The notes beneath the pieces are model-generated. The model was given only the letters and a program-made list of their open reading frames with translations. It was not told where the DNA came from and ran no database searches. A stretch of DNA of 64,000 bases from Nymphalis io (Eukaryota; Arthropoda; Insecta; Lepidoptera; Nymphalidae): the NCBI RefSeq assembly GCF_905147045.1, contig NC_065905.1, positions 7,998,001-8,062,000 of the forward strand. The letters run 5' to 3'. Positions 24,601 to 34,010 of the stretch are shown piece after piece; positions within the stretch are counted from its first letter, which is position 1, and the number at the start of each line of letters is the position of its first letter. Position numbers and translations under genes: made by a program.

Positions 24601-25736
24601 GTGACTGAATAATGTCCCAAGATATTATTTATTATTATTGCCTTTATCATTGAGCAGCACATTTAAAAAAAAAACAATGTTACCTGATTCTCGAAACGCC
24701 CTCTCGATCTGCCTTGCGACTTCTTGTGCGGTCTCGTCGTCGTTGGCTAGAACTGTCAGCTCCGTTGTTATGTAATGCGAATCGGTGTCGAATGCGTTTA
24801 TCTTATCGTACGGTAACGCGACCCTGAAATATTGAAACAAGTTTAAACCTGTATTCCTGCTCATAATATTAACATAGAAATAAATTTCGTTTCTCTTTCA
24901 TTTCAATAAGTATTTTATTAATTATTGTTTCATAGAAATTTGGTACATAAAAGTAATTGAAAATTAAAATTTTCGACCGTAATAAATTCATTCGTTTATA
25001 TAAAGTAATAACCCCTAACATACACACAAACGCAACTAAAAAATGCTTGAAATTATTTTATATAAAAAAAAATTTAACGTTATTTTTTCAACTAATTGCA
25101 TTTTAAATTGCGCAGTTAAAAAAGTTACAAACTAATTGTATGTTGTTTTATTTCGTTATCTATAAGAAGGACATCGTGTCTCGCTTCTCAAATAATGGTT
25201 TGCATACAAAAAGCGATACCCTCGTGACTTCGTTTATAATTCATTCATTACATTATCAAATTAAAGTTCAAGTTTGTTTCGCGTATGTTTAGTTTTTTTA
25301 TTTACAATTTTGGTGCAAATATTTATCTTATACATATTTTTTATAGAATTGGTAGACGGACGTGCAAATGGGTCACCTGATGGTCAGCACCACCCATATA
25401 GACATTGGCACTTGAAAAAAATATTAAGTATCTCCTTTACATCGCTATTGCACCAACAAGTTTGAGAACTAGATAATACATCCCTAGTGCAGTAGTTACA
25501 CTGGGTAACTCACCCTTCAAACCGGAAAACAACAACACTAAATATTTGTTTAGAAGAGTAAGTGCTACTTCCCCAGAAAGGTTTGCACCAAGCCCTACCA
25601 CCAAGTAAGTATGTAATGCTAGGATTATTTAAACTTTTAAATAACCTGTATACTTCTGTAGTTTTCCACCAAAGCGGCAGGCCGATGATGATGAGCACGC
25701 CTACGAAGGAGGCACTCGCCCACATGCGATTCGCTT
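12523..25736 (-). CDS. PIGS: PIGS, GPI transamidase complex subunit S (5' exon missing)
   Basis: Ten coding exons on -, listed separately, join in phase into 520 residues plus stop; human PIG-S has about 555. PIG-S is a core subunit of the ER-membrane GPI transamidase (with PIGK, GPAA1, PIGT and PIGU), which swaps a C-terminal peptide for a GPI anchor. The chain opens with a membrane helix followed by LPLWWKTTEVYR, a hallmark of the family. The middle is lumenal and includes FMSPKWGG, then EISNIVINDEV and LLYFPDDQK. It ends in a second membrane helix (YAIYIPLFLPIMFP) and a short KTD cytosolic tail, exactly the PIG-S layout. The first exon must end with one base of a codon, because the first exon seen begins with the last two bases (AA) after an acceptor. 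It was not found and may lie kilobases upstream. The coding frame is intact throughout; introns are heavily invaded by transposons. Confidence 0.95.
12706..13008 (+). mobile_element. SINE-A, diverged, in a PIGS intron
   Basis: Head TTGGTGGTAGATAG to ACCGTCAGGTAGCC, with an A-rich end. Opposite in direction to PIGS. Confidence 0.75.
13361..13565 (-). CDS. PIGS: PIGS exon, conserved EISNIVINDEV / YFPDDQK block
   Basis: The acceptor TTTGCAG ends at 13566 and the donor GTAAGA starts at 13360. It completes Gly, then reads EISNIVINDEVGAS to LLYFPDDQ plus two bases of Lys. Both ends of this block are strongly conserved in PIG-S proteins. Confidence 0.95.
13672..13813 (-). CDS. PIGS: PIGS exon, GC-rich
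   Basis: The acceptor TGCGCAG ends at 13814 and the donor GTACGC starts at 13671. It reads AALARARLAAARR to LKSLAKLL plus one base. Almost every third codon position is G or C, in contrast to the exons around it. Confidence 0.92.
14723..14916 (-). CDS. PIGS: PIGS exon, lumenal
   Basis: The acceptor GTAACAG ends at 14917 and the donor GTGAGT starts at 14722. It reads DVSPFCTENE to LLGITDK and ends in phase 0. It contains FMSPKWGGVVF, matching the conserved S-P-x-W-G-G stretch of PIG-S. Confidence 0.95.
15001..15271 (-). mobile_element. SINE-A in a PIGS intron, same direction as PIGS
   Basis: Near-consensus apart from a short internal deletion after TTCAAAC. Its 5' head lies 85 bp after the donor of the exon at 15357-15522. 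Confidence 0.9.
15357..15522 (-). CDS. PIGS: PIGS exon with a LINE poly(A) tail at its 3' splice site
   Basis: It reads VRAAGAAAWAVRRARL to PLVLHD plus one base; the donor GTACGT starts at 15356. Phase and family alignment place the exon start at 15522, immediately after an AG at 15523-15524. That AG is the end of a run of about 17 A's, the poly(A) tail of a LINE, so the normal pyrimidine tract is absent. The exon is extremely GC-rich. Confidence 0.82.
15523..15840 (-). mobile_element. 5'-truncated jockey-like LINE, 3' end with poly(A)
   Basis: On - the sequence codes for SFLCRTSKKWNSLPAHVF and SYNPGSFKRGVKRHL, the usual C-terminal block of jockey-type reverse transcriptases. A short 3' UTR with an inverted repeat around CCACCTGATGGTAAGTGG (15574-15591) follows, then a tail of about 17 A's ending at 15524. 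The upstream edge is blurred by a SINE-D-like repeat at about 15900-16045. Confidence 0.75.
15900..16045 (-). mobile_element. SINE-D-like body, GC-rich
   Basis: On -: CCATCGGATTACTAGAGTGA then GGGAATGAAAAGGGCACCCG. Adjoins the jockey-like LINE fragment; the order of insertion is unclear. Confidence 0.5.
16488..16588 (-). CDS. PIGS: PIGS exon, lumenal
   Basis: Short exon. The acceptor GTTACAG ends at 16589 and the donor GTACGC starts at 16487. It reads DYIGSFVDELSDLHNF to DFDFEATE and ends in phase 0. It was found by following the splice phase; its 101 bp are too short to stand out as an open frame. Confidence 0.9.
16701..16972 (+). mobile_element. SINE-B (tRNA-like head, ATT tail)
   Basis: Head GAGCCGGTTGGCGTGGTTGG (A-box-like) and GGTTCGATTCC (B box), middle ACATGTCTGTTTGTCCTGA-like, end GGGATCAGGTGGCC ... 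GATATTATTATT. SINE-B tails are ATT repeats rather than poly(A). It lies in a PIGS intron. Confidence 0.85.
16985..17161 (+). mobile_element. SINE-A fragment, first of three in a row
   Basis: Begins inside the element at GGTGAGTGGGCTAGTG and ends in A9. Confidence 0.75.
17181..17379 (+). mobile_element. SINE-A fragment, second of three in a row
   Basis: Begins at TAGATATTCTACCGCAAAAC and ends CATTTTATAAAATTAAAG, with internal deletions. Confidence 0.7.
17380..17541 (+). mobile_element. SINE-A fragment, third of three in a row
   Basis: 3' half from GGGACATAACATCTTAG to TATTCTACA(A)9; cleaner than its two neighbours. Confidence 0.8.
17862..17995 (-). mobile_element. SINE-E, tRNA-like fragment
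   Basis: On -: AATAGCGCAATGGTGTACAG (A-box-like) then AAGTCGAAGGTTTGTTCCC (B-box-like) and GGGGCTATTGTCATCCCCAC. Confidence 0.5.
18095..18260. repeat. Dispersed repeat with CGGTTCGGAA ... CTCAGC core
   Basis: TCAAAGTCAAAATTCTTTAT, then CCGGTTCGGAAATAAACACA, GAAACTCAGCGACA. Related pieces occur at 11370-11425 and 55480-55560. The class was not recognised. Confidence 0.45.
18411..18678 (-). mobile_element. SINE-B, full length
   Basis: ATT-repeat tail at 18411, head CCGGTTGTCGTGGTTGG near 18660-18675. In the PIGS direction, 45 bp after the donor of exon 18723-18920. Confidence 0.87.
18723..18920 (-). CDS. PIGS: PIGS exon, lumenal
   Basis: The acceptor TTTTCAG ends at 18921 and the donor GTAAAG starts at 18722. 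It reads ACSTIIQALEKW to PRDAIE plus one base, including the family-like YHVVLSVVHPNPQ segment. A SINE-B copy lies 45 bp beyond the donor. Confidence 0.93.
19277..19480 (+). mobile_element. SINE-B, left part, split by the RTE LINE
   Basis: Tidy head (GGTTCGATTCCCACCC) down to CCATAGCACAAGCTTT, where the RTE insertion begins. The rest resumes at 22653. Confidence 0.9.
19481..22652 (-). mobile_element. RTE-clade non-LTR retrotransposon (LINE), nearly full length
   Basis: The element is 3.17 kb on -: a 190-bp leader, one long reading frame, almost no 3' UTR, and a (TTGA)n tail of about three units at 19481-19494. These are typical RTE traits. The 9-bp ACAAGCTTT occurs at both edges (19472-19480 and 22653-22661), a target-site duplication that fixes the boundaries. 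It is inserted into a SINE-B copy, whose two halves flank it. Confidence 0.92.
19492..22462 (-). pseudogene. RTE LINE polyprotein (endonuclease + reverse transcriptase), disabled
   Basis: The frame opens at ATG 22460-22462. The APE-type endonuclease shows SEVRRQGE, MGDFNAKVG and GSDHRLVR. The reverse transcriptase shows FVDYEKAFDS, GVRQGDVISP and the catalytic FADD box, so active-site residues survive. The span of 2971 nt is one more than a multiple of three: a net one-base shift falls near 21660-21670, shortly before GSDHRLVR. In-frame stops lie at 21385-21387 and 19801-19803. After the last stop the frame continues to a TGA at 19492-19494, ending GEAYVQQWTTIG-C. Predicted intact length is about 990 residues, normal for RTE. 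The element therefore looks fairly young but dead. Confidence 0.9.
22653..22740 (+). mobile_element. SINE-B, right part, beyond the RTE LINE
   Basis: Starts with the duplicated ACAAGCTTT, continues TTAATTTGGGATCAGATGGC and ends in ATT repeats. Confidence 0.88.
22741..23212. other. PIGS intron, no further feature
   Basis: AT-rich intron DNA. The same holds for 13814-14722 outside exons, 16046-16487, 17542-18410, 18921-19276 and 24824-25335, apart from the repeats listed. Confidence 0.5.
23213..23506 (-). mobile_element. SINE-A in a PIGS intron, same direction as PIGS
   Basis: Full-length copy from the poly(A) side (TTTTTTATAGAAAAGG) to CACCAG. Its head is 35 bp after the donor of exon 23542-23754. 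Confidence 0.88.
23542..23754 (-). CDS. PIGS: PIGS exon, lumenal
   Basis: The acceptor TATTCCAG ends at 23755 and the donor GTAATA starts at 23541. It reads DVIKLKIRKQV to FFRDVK plus one base. A SINE-A copy begins only 35 bp beyond the donor. Confidence 0.93.
24083..24242. mobile_element. MITE with 12-bp terminal inverted repeats and TA duplication
   Basis: TTCTGTAAGAAC at 24083-24094 is matched perfectly in reverse by GTTCTTACAGAA at 24231-24242, with TA on both sides (24081-24082, 24243-24244). At 160 bp and with no coding capacity, it is a Tc1/mariner-type MITE by its TA target. It lies in a PIGS intron. Confidence 0.8.
24525..24639 (+). mobile_element. SINE-B, 3' fragment
   Basis: From AAGTAAAAGTAGTATATGTA to GATATTATTTATTATTATT, immediately before a PIGS exon on the opposite strand. 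Confidence 0.8.
24684..24823 (-). CDS. PIGS: PIGS exon, start of the lumenal domain
   Basis: The acceptor ATTTCAG ends at 24824 and the donor GTAACA starts at 24683. It completes Arg, then reads VALPYDKINAF to AFRES plus one base. The R-V-A-L-P-Y junction matches the conserved PIG-S segment after the first helix. Confidence 0.93.
25336..25604 (-). mobile_element. SINE-A in a PIGS intron, same direction as PIGS
   Basis: Diverged full-length copy. Its head CTTGGTGGTAGGGC lies about 41 bp after the donor of exon 25646-25736. Confidence 0.82.
25646..25736 (-). CDS. PIGS: PIGS exon (first one recognised), N-terminal membrane helix
   Basis: The acceptor TTTTTCAG ends at 25737; the donor GTTATT (weak but GT) starts at 25645. 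It codes for 29 full codons, starting ANRMWASAS and ending TTEVY plus two bases of Arg. The internal ATG at 25723-25725 could be a start, but the family normally has more residues before this helix. Confidence 0.9.
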
Positions 25737-25947
25737 CTGAAAAATTAATGGTAATATTTTACCTTCATTTTTTTTGTATTTATGTGATTTCTCTGTATTA
25801 CAAACAAACTATGCGTTTGTATCTCATAATAAAATAGTGTTTTTATTAAAGTTATTAATATTTTAAGTACAAATTGTTTTCATTACAAGAAATATGATGT
25901 ACACTATGCTTAATATAATATTTATGAAACTTCTATTCGACTGGTAT

Positions 25948-26190
25948 GGTAACAGCCTGTGAATGTCCCACTGCTGGGCTAAGGCCTCCTCTCCCTTTTT
26001 GAGGAGACGGTTTGGAGCTTATTTCACCACGCTGCTCCAATGCGGGTTGGTGAAATACACACATGCACGTTGAAAAGCATGAGATGAATTATAATTACAA
26101 ATTAAGCTCATGAATAACTTCAGTAGTGCTAGCCCGGGTTTGAATCCACGATCATCGGTTAAGAGTCACGCGTTCTTATCACTGGGCCAT
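25948..26190 (-). mobile_element. SINE-C with internal deletion
   Basis: ACAGCCTGTGAATGTCCCAC to the head GGGCCATTCG; about 50 bp around the Met-like middle are missing. Confidence 0.82.
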
Positions 26191-27109
26191 TCGACTGGAT
26201 AATAACAATTGGATTGACAATAAGGGACATAATATCAAGTGGTCCTGTTGCTGGTAGTCTTCCTAGAATTCATTAAAAAAAAATTAATGGCCAAAATTAG
26301 TTCAGATTGAGGATCATCATTTGCTAGTTATATTTTTGTATCTTCTAGTTATCTTGATGTTAACGATATTGCCTGGCGAGTTCATTACAAGTCTATAAAG
26401 TCTTCAACGTGCCAGTGATGTATTTCATTAATTACTCGTGTTCTCAATAGAAGTGTTTATTGATTGTACTGCGTTTTAAGACAACATGCGTCACGGTCTG
26501 ATATTACAGACGCCTCGCAGTTTAATAAACACTTGTCATTGTCCATTGCCCATGCAGGAAAGGAAACGTATACGTTAGACGTTCGGTTCAGATTTCAGTG
26601 TTTCATGGCGCCGATAGTATTACGCAATTAGACTACTTAGTTAGTACTTAAGTACATAAAGGATGAATTTTCAAATTATAGTTTGACAATTTTGAGATAG
26701 TTAAAACTGTGTGCGAATATAGATTAACATAACGCTCAAAATGTTTCAAATCAAATTAAATTTGTAAGTTTTTTGTACTTGATAGTTACAAAAATGTACG
26801 AGTTAATTTACCATAATTAATTTTAAGAAATTAATAATCTCTAGTAATATATTTAAGTTAATTTTGATACATATTTTTATATCATCATAGTACATTTGTT
26901 ATATAATTAAAACATATAGCAATGAATCTGGACTCTAGACATTAACCTATCCTAGGAGCAAAGTTCGAGAAAATCTTCTCCACTTGGATCCAATTAAGAA
27001 GAACCCGGTTAAGTGCACTATTTATCTTTCATTGATTATTAAAAACTCTCCTTAATTGAATATGTCATTTAACCTCTGGGTAAGCGATTATGGGCCAATG
27101 GGATGGAAT
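26191..27109. other. Upstream of PIGS, first exon possibly here
   Basis: No clear exon. A slightly CpG-richer patch lies at 26480-26620. An ATG at about 26540 on - opens a short frame, but its splice phase does not fit the PIGS exon at 25736. Confidence 0.35.
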
Positions 27110-27368
27110 GGGAAATGGGCCACCTGATGGTAAGTGGTCACCAAACGCCCTTAGACATTGGCATTGCAAGAAATGTCAACCATCGCTTACATAGCCAATG
27201 CGCCACCAACATTGGGAACTAAAATTTTATGTCCCTTGTGCCTGTAACTACACTGGCTCACTCACCATTCAAACCGGAACACAACAATACCAAGTACTGC
27301 TGTTTTGCGGTAGAATATCTGATCGGTGGTACCTACCCAGACGAGCTTTCACAAAGCCCTACCACCAG
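27110..27368 (-). mobile_element. SINE-A lacking its tail end
   Basis: Near-consensus from GGGCCACCTGATGG to CACCAG; the poly(A) side is missing. Confidence 0.85.
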
Positions 27369-27461
27369 TGCCAAGTGAATGCCAAGAATTACGACTTAAA
27401 GTAAGTTTTCCTTTTCGGTAAAATTTGTCAATATTAGAGAACGATCTACTAACACAGATGT

Positions 27462-27512
27462 AATAACCTCAAGAACTGACATCTTAATAAGATGTCAGCT
27501 CTTGAGGTTATT
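27462..27512. repeat. Near-perfect 24-bp inverted repeat (hairpin)
   Basis: The arms at 27462-27485 and 27489-27512 pair at 23 of 24 positions around a 3-nt loop; the flanks (AACACAGAT / AGGTCTGTT) extend the pairing imperfectly. It lies 90 bp right of a SINE-A copy and is not part of the SINE. Confidence 0.85.
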
Positions 27513-27783
27513 AGGTCTGTTTAACGGTCACTGATCGTGATTACTAGAATGTATATAGTTTCATTAATTCATAGTGTTCTATAAGTGGTCATTGTTCTCA
27601 ATTACATCTCGGTCCACTACTTAACACCTGACCCTGCAATGATACGTAACACTCAGGTATAATTGATATCTAGGATACCTATGTACTATGTTATATAATA
27701 AACAAATTCTTTGGTCTAGTAGCTTGCTTATGAGGCAAAACCATTCAATGTCAAGAAATTCTTAAAAACAGATTCGAGTTTAT

Positions 27784-27930
27784 TGGCCATGTGCACCCTC
27801 GTTCCTCAGAAAGCATGATCTTTATCGGAATACGAGAGTAAGGGAATAAAGAGGCACTCTTAACGCACTATAATCTATTCTGCGCTGTTGCCTCGCTCGG
27901 TTCAAATTGTTGAAAATCGATCAGAACGCA
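27784..27930 (+). mobile_element. SINE-D body, diverged
   Basis: TCGGAATACGAGAGTAAGGG then CGCACTATAATCTATTCTGC. Confidence 0.5.
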
Positions 27931-29335
27931 CAGTATAGTTTTTAACTCGAGTTTAAAGCCAAGATATGGAATTGACTTTACTTTACTTAGTCACTAGAAA
28001 GTTCTATGACTGCATTTCCTTTTCTAATCATCGAACTTCCTTTGATAACATTAACACGCATGCCCCCCATGTTAAACGATCCCATGAACGATAAGATAAA
28101 CTTTTACTCATAAAGAGCTTGTAGAATTGCAGCGTGAAACTATTAATAATAACTTTTATTTTAATGAGGAGCGGACGCTTTGAGGACCTTCGCCATTGGT
28201 TATCTAGAACACGTTTTTGACCTAAATGCAGAATATTATTATCTGTCATTATAATATATGCAAGCTAATGCTGATACTGCTTTGAACATTTATTATATCG
28301 TTGTAAGGGCTTTGTGTTAATCTGTTCGAATTGGTACCATAGTTTGATAACTTATTCTGAAACTTTGAGATTATCTGGTTAGAACCAGAAAACTTATGCG
28401 TTTTAAGTACTAGAGATAACATGATACAGGTAAACACACAGGCATTTTTAAATTTTAACCCCTGGACAAATATGTTCGCTATGCCCAACACCAAAAATAC
28501 TATGAGTTGACACGTGAATACGCTCCACCACCCAAAGGGAAATTAAGTCATCACTCCAGGTGAAGACTGCATCGACAGAGAAACGGACAATTTAGAAGAA
28601 TATATCATTGTTCTCATTAATAACTTTTCCCAAAAGGGATGTTTTCAAATATTCAACATACACAACCTTAGTGAGTTATAGATGGTTACAATGATTATTA
28701 CCTCATTAACTTTGAAATTAAATAGATAACCGATTCTACTAACAAATTGTCAATTTATCACAATTGAATCGAAACGAAATCTTGTCATTTTTCTTATTCT
28801 ACTGATACATCGGTTTGCATGTCAGTCAGAGTTGGATTAAAAAATAATCGGTAACGTAACCTAGCCGTTACAAATTAATGGAATTGGGAGTTGTTGGGAT
28901 AAGTTGAAACTTATTGATTTATTTATTGGTCGAATATGTATTCAAATATGTAAATATAAATATAGCTTTGTTACTTTGATCTATAGCCAAGTCATACCAC
29001 TTGTTTTTATGCAGATATATTAATTAACATATCCGTGTAAATTGATGAAAAATAATAGCTACTGAATGTCTTACCGGTTTTTCTTGGTATCTGTATCAGT
29101 AGCTACATATCGAATTGGTAGCTTTACATATTAAAGCTAAATTTAAATTTTAGCTTTACATTTCAATAGTGTCAGTATTAAGTAGTTACATGAGAAGAGT
29201 TTTTATGAGTCTACTTGAATAAAGAAGAATTTGGTATTGTATTAGATTGATAGTCTAAATTTTATTTATTGAAATACATCAATTTTACTGTTTTGTGTTC
29301 TTTTTTCGCAAAAGAATGTACTTTAAAGGTCATTG

Positions 29336-29456
29336 AAATTCTGCCACGTGTGTATTCAACCAAACGTAGCGTGGTGGAATAAGCTTCACACCATCTCCTC
29401 AAAAGGGGGAGGAGGCTTTAGCCCAGCAGTGGGACATTAACAGGCTGTTATTGTAA
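29336..29456 (+). mobile_element. SINE-C, 3' fragment
   Basis: ATTCTGCCACGTGTGTATTC to ACAGGCTGTTATTGT. Confidence 0.8.
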
Positions 29457-30974
29457 GTACATAGGTGTATTTATATGTCCATATCGAAGACATTGCATAA
29501 TTATTTATTAATCGCAGATCAAATATAGAAAAAAGGGCAAAGATCGAGACATTTATCGAATATAAAATTGCGTTTAAATAAAATGTAAATATATACACAT
29601 ACGTTAACTGATTTAATGCAAAAAAAATTATTACATAACACCTTTGATATGTAAGGTTATCAAAGCAAAATAATTTATTTCAAAAACACTAACAATACAT
29701 TAATTGCTAAATTCGTTTTGAATTTTTTTAATATATTTTGATTTCATAGTAACATTTTGTGTTGTGATGCAAATATGGACTTAACTTGAATATATATAGA
29801 AGTTGTGATGAGGGTTAACTATAAATAAAGTATGCGGAATATATCTCATGAATCAAAGTATATATATATGTATAATATTTGTAGACTTAGAAGATTTTGA
29901 CATGCCGTTATAGTCTAAATTAAACCAATTAGGACAAACAAACCTTTCCGATCTTAAGAAAATTAACGATAATGATCTTATAAAGTTTTATCTAATTACT
30001 CTTTTATTCGCTTACTACTATTTACTATTTATTTGTTCTAAATTATAATAAAATTAAAACATGCAACATGCAACGCGAGCCTGAGCACTCGGCGCCCTAA
30101 ACAAATATGAAGAATGGGGTCCCTTGATACAAAAAGTCGCTAGAGTTTATTTGTTTAAGACAACCCTTTAATAAAATGATTCTTTAACGCGACAAAACTC
30201 CAAACAAAATGTTCATTTGACAAAGAGCGTGGCGTGACCAGTGCATGAGTTTTCTTAGCGTTACGTAATTTCCAAATAACTATGATCCTTCTTTTTATCT
30301 TTGATTGTGCTAAACAAACTCAATGACATATATTTGTATAAATCTTGACAAAGAAAAATAAACAATTATAAAAATTTACAATTTTATTGCAAAAGATAAT
30401 ACTTTTGTCCTAAATCGGGCGTTAACATTCGTCGACATATGTGTGTCTATATTTTGACCCGCTATGAAAGTATACATAATTATTTAAAATTTAAAATATA
30501 CCTAAGGCAATAATTTAATAGATAGTACGTATCAACTCACAACTCTTTCGTAAGTCAGTTTCCAGAATTGCATGAGTGAGATACGAGGTGTATTCTTACA
30601 GAAAGCACCTAAAAACTTACGCAAAGTTTAAGTTTGGAGTTCTTTGAAAATTCCGCAGCAAAATTTGTCCCCCATACACGTGAAGTTAAATATAAGTTTG
30701 CAAACAAAATGGCGTCGAAAATAAAATTCTTTTTTATTGGACGTTTCTAACAAACAAAAAAAAAAAGAAACAACGAAAAGCTTTTAAGAAAATTATCTTT
30801 TAATAAATTACTACAAATATAAATATATATATATCTTTTATCTGATTATGTTGTACCTTGTGTATGTATGCTATCAAGTTGATGAGAACAGAAATTGCTG
30901 ACATTTATATTAAATTACATCGTGTATAAGACGAGATGTCTGAATGACGCTGACGCTGAATAGCAACATACCGA

Positions 30975-31065
30975 GTAGTATTGTGTTCTGGCATAACATC
31001 TTTGTTCCCAAGTTTGGTGTCGCATTGGTGTTGTATGGGATGGTTAAAACTTCATATTCGCCGGT
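30975..31065 (+). mobile_element. SINE-A relic
   Basis: ATAACATCTTTGTTCCCAAG and GGTGTCGCATTGGTG survive. Confidence 0.45.
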
Positions 31066-32681
31066 TCAAGAGCAAATGAAAAATTCACACAATATATTTG
31101 GTATGTCACGATGATGATTCGTAACTGTGCTAGGATCAGATAGATGGCGCTGTATTCAAGTTATTAATATTTTTGAGGGCGAGGCCATGTTGTGGTTTAC
31201 CTGTGTCTTACATAATAGTTGTCGCGAGAAGTTGTTGATTAGAAGTAGTGTTAAATATGCGGTTAAAGGTTATAAGACTAAGAGCTAATTTTAGCCTGAC
31301 GAGATGTGTCTATGATATGGGGTCAAGTCTTCTCTTTCAATGCTTTAATTTCCAATTTGGAACAATTTGGTCAAGAGTGGGAAGTTTAGAGGATGGTATT
31401 TACTATACTTAATAGATAGAAGCTGTCTTGTTAGGTCATAGTGAATCCGTTCAATGATTTTTAATGAATACTTGGTCGATAATATTTTTTTTGAAATATA
31501 AAAAATAATAATATCCCTATTTATTTAGTACGACTTCTTTAAATAAAGAAGGTTAGTAACAGTAGAAAACAAATAATGATTAACTCAAATCACAATCCAA
31601 ATTAGTAGGAATACGCAATAGAAATTAAAAAAAAAACTGATATTACAATTGGAGGCACATGATTTTGATAAACATCCCACAAATTAGGATCAGGGTGATC
31701 TGCCAATTTATAAAATCTCTGTTCAATATCTTAGTGAAATCTATAAAAGATAATCGCTAACCTAAAATTACACATTTAAATCATCCTTTATTATGAGAGA
31801 TAGTCATGCGGTCACGTTAATAAACACTCAGCTTTTCCGGATTAGAAAATAGATATGACGCAATATTTGTTTTTTATTATTGGAGTATTTTGCCATATCC
31901 TTGAAATTTATCTATAAGAAATGGATTACGTCAGAATCGTAGTCCGGATAGTAGAGGGATAATATACATTCCCCATTCTTTCCCCTACCTTAAGGGTAGC
32001 AATTAATCTAGGGGTTGCATCAACGACCCCTGATGTTAGTAATATTATTATTCTCTATAGCTACCTCGTAAAATATATGGCATTTAAAGGAAAATGCAAA
32101 AAACGTTGAGTTGATTTTCATATTTTAGATTTTCGAGAAAAATAGTAACTACTAAGTTTAATGTTGTTCTCGGCAGAATTTATTTTCAGATCGGATATTA
32201 CCAAATAATAATAAAAAAATGCTTATAAAAGCGTTATAGAATGAAGTTTATTTTGATTCTGAATGTTGAAAGATAACTATGTATATGTACTCAGGTATAT
32301 GAGTTATATGATTTACAGTTGGTAGCTTATACATCGTATTAACATGTCAGAAATAATGTGTTTACAGGAAAAATTGATAAACATTTTAATTTTTCATATT
32401 CAACATATAGCTACATGATTTGCTTATTAATTGAATTTAAAAATTCTTAAATTAACCGATTCATATTCGTCTGAACTGTAATCGTTATCGATATGAAACA
32501 TGAGCAAATTATATATAAAACATAAGTAGCATAATGCTCGCAAGCTCAAGTATATAAGTTATAGCTATATATACATATATAAATAATTTTAGTATGTTTA
32601 TTTTTCAGATTCAGCGCAAGAACTCCGAAGTCCTAACGCGATTGATTATATTATCTTGTATAGTTTATGAGTTATGTACAG

Positions 32682-32935
32682 TATTAGCCTGTAAATGTCG
32701 CACTGCTGGTCTAAGGCCTCTCTTCTTTTTTTTTGTGGAGAAGGTTTGGAGCCTTTTCCACCACGCTGTTCCAATACGGGCTGGTGGAATATACATGTGG
32801 CAGAATTTCAGTGAAATTTACACATGCACGTTTCCTCACGATGTTTTCCTTCACCGTCAAGCACTAGATGAATTAAAATAAAACACGATCATCGGTTAAG
32901 ATTCACGCGTTTTAACCACTGGGCCATCTCGGCTG
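32682..32935 (-). mobile_element. SINE-C with internal deletion
   Basis: TAGCCTGTAAATGTCGCACT to the head CATCTCGGCT. Confidence 0.8.
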
Positions 32936-33807
32936 TTGTGTATTTCATGATTTTATTTTCGCCTGCTTCATAGACATGTTTTGAAAAGCTATAGCAAATA
33001 AAACTTTATACGGAATACTTATGTCTCTCTGAAACCATATGATATCTAGCAGAAAATCCTATTAGGAGAATATTATGAGTTCTAGGAAATAACGTTTAAG
33101 AAAAAGGCGTGGTATCCACATACATGATAAACTGTATTGGCACAACGTAAGGAAAAGAAATAGAGTTGGACGGTTTAGTGTTGGAGTATAGCATGGTGTG
33201 ACATTGGTTGTTATGTAATATCTTTAAAAACCTACTACATTGGATATATATTGTAGTAGCTAGTCCAACATACCAATTTGTGTGTTACTATATAAACGAG
33301 GCGATTATACAAACCACTGAAAATCGTTATATTTACATTATTAATTTTGAATATTAGCGAGTTCACGTTAAATTACGATATTGAACAAACAAAGCCACAG
33401 CGTGATTTACTAATAAAAATGATAAATTATTGAGATATTTCAATATCTATAAATTTATCGAAATATACTGTAAGTATATGTCTTGATGCTAACGTTTGTA
33501 ATTTATAAGAATCTTTATTTTTTCTTATTGACAGTAACTTAAGAATATAAAAAAATGGCGAATCGGCTTCACCTTATAATGGCTCCAATTTTTTTTCTAT
33601 CGTTCCGATCACCATAAAATATATTAACCAATACAATATTATCTTGCCCCTCTGGGCAAGCTTCCTTTACTGGTATATTGCATTCCAACGTTAGTTATTT
33701 TTTTTTTATATAATTGACATATTTACTAAAAAAAAGTTATTACCGTTTCAGATTAGTGCAAACATAAAAACTCTACAAAACACTTCATAGACAAATAAAT
33801 TTTGACC

Positions 33808-34010
33808 AATATCCATACTATTATAAATACGAAACTCAACGCTTTCACGGCTAAATAACTGAACCGATATTATTAAATTTCGTACACAGTTAACTTAAAT
33901 CCCAAGAATAAGATACTTTTTTTAATTCACTCCTCGAAGGGGTAAATTTGTGATTTGTATGTAAGTTTTATATATTCCACGCAGGTAAAGCCGCGGGTTC
34001 AGCTATTTAA
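33808..34010 (-). repeat. Dispersed repeat F copy
   Basis: On -: CCGCGGCTTTACCTGCGTGG start, ATATCGGTTCAGTTATTTAG and CGTGAAAGCGTTGAGTTTCG, ending TATTATAAATACG-like in reverse order. Confidence 0.55.
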
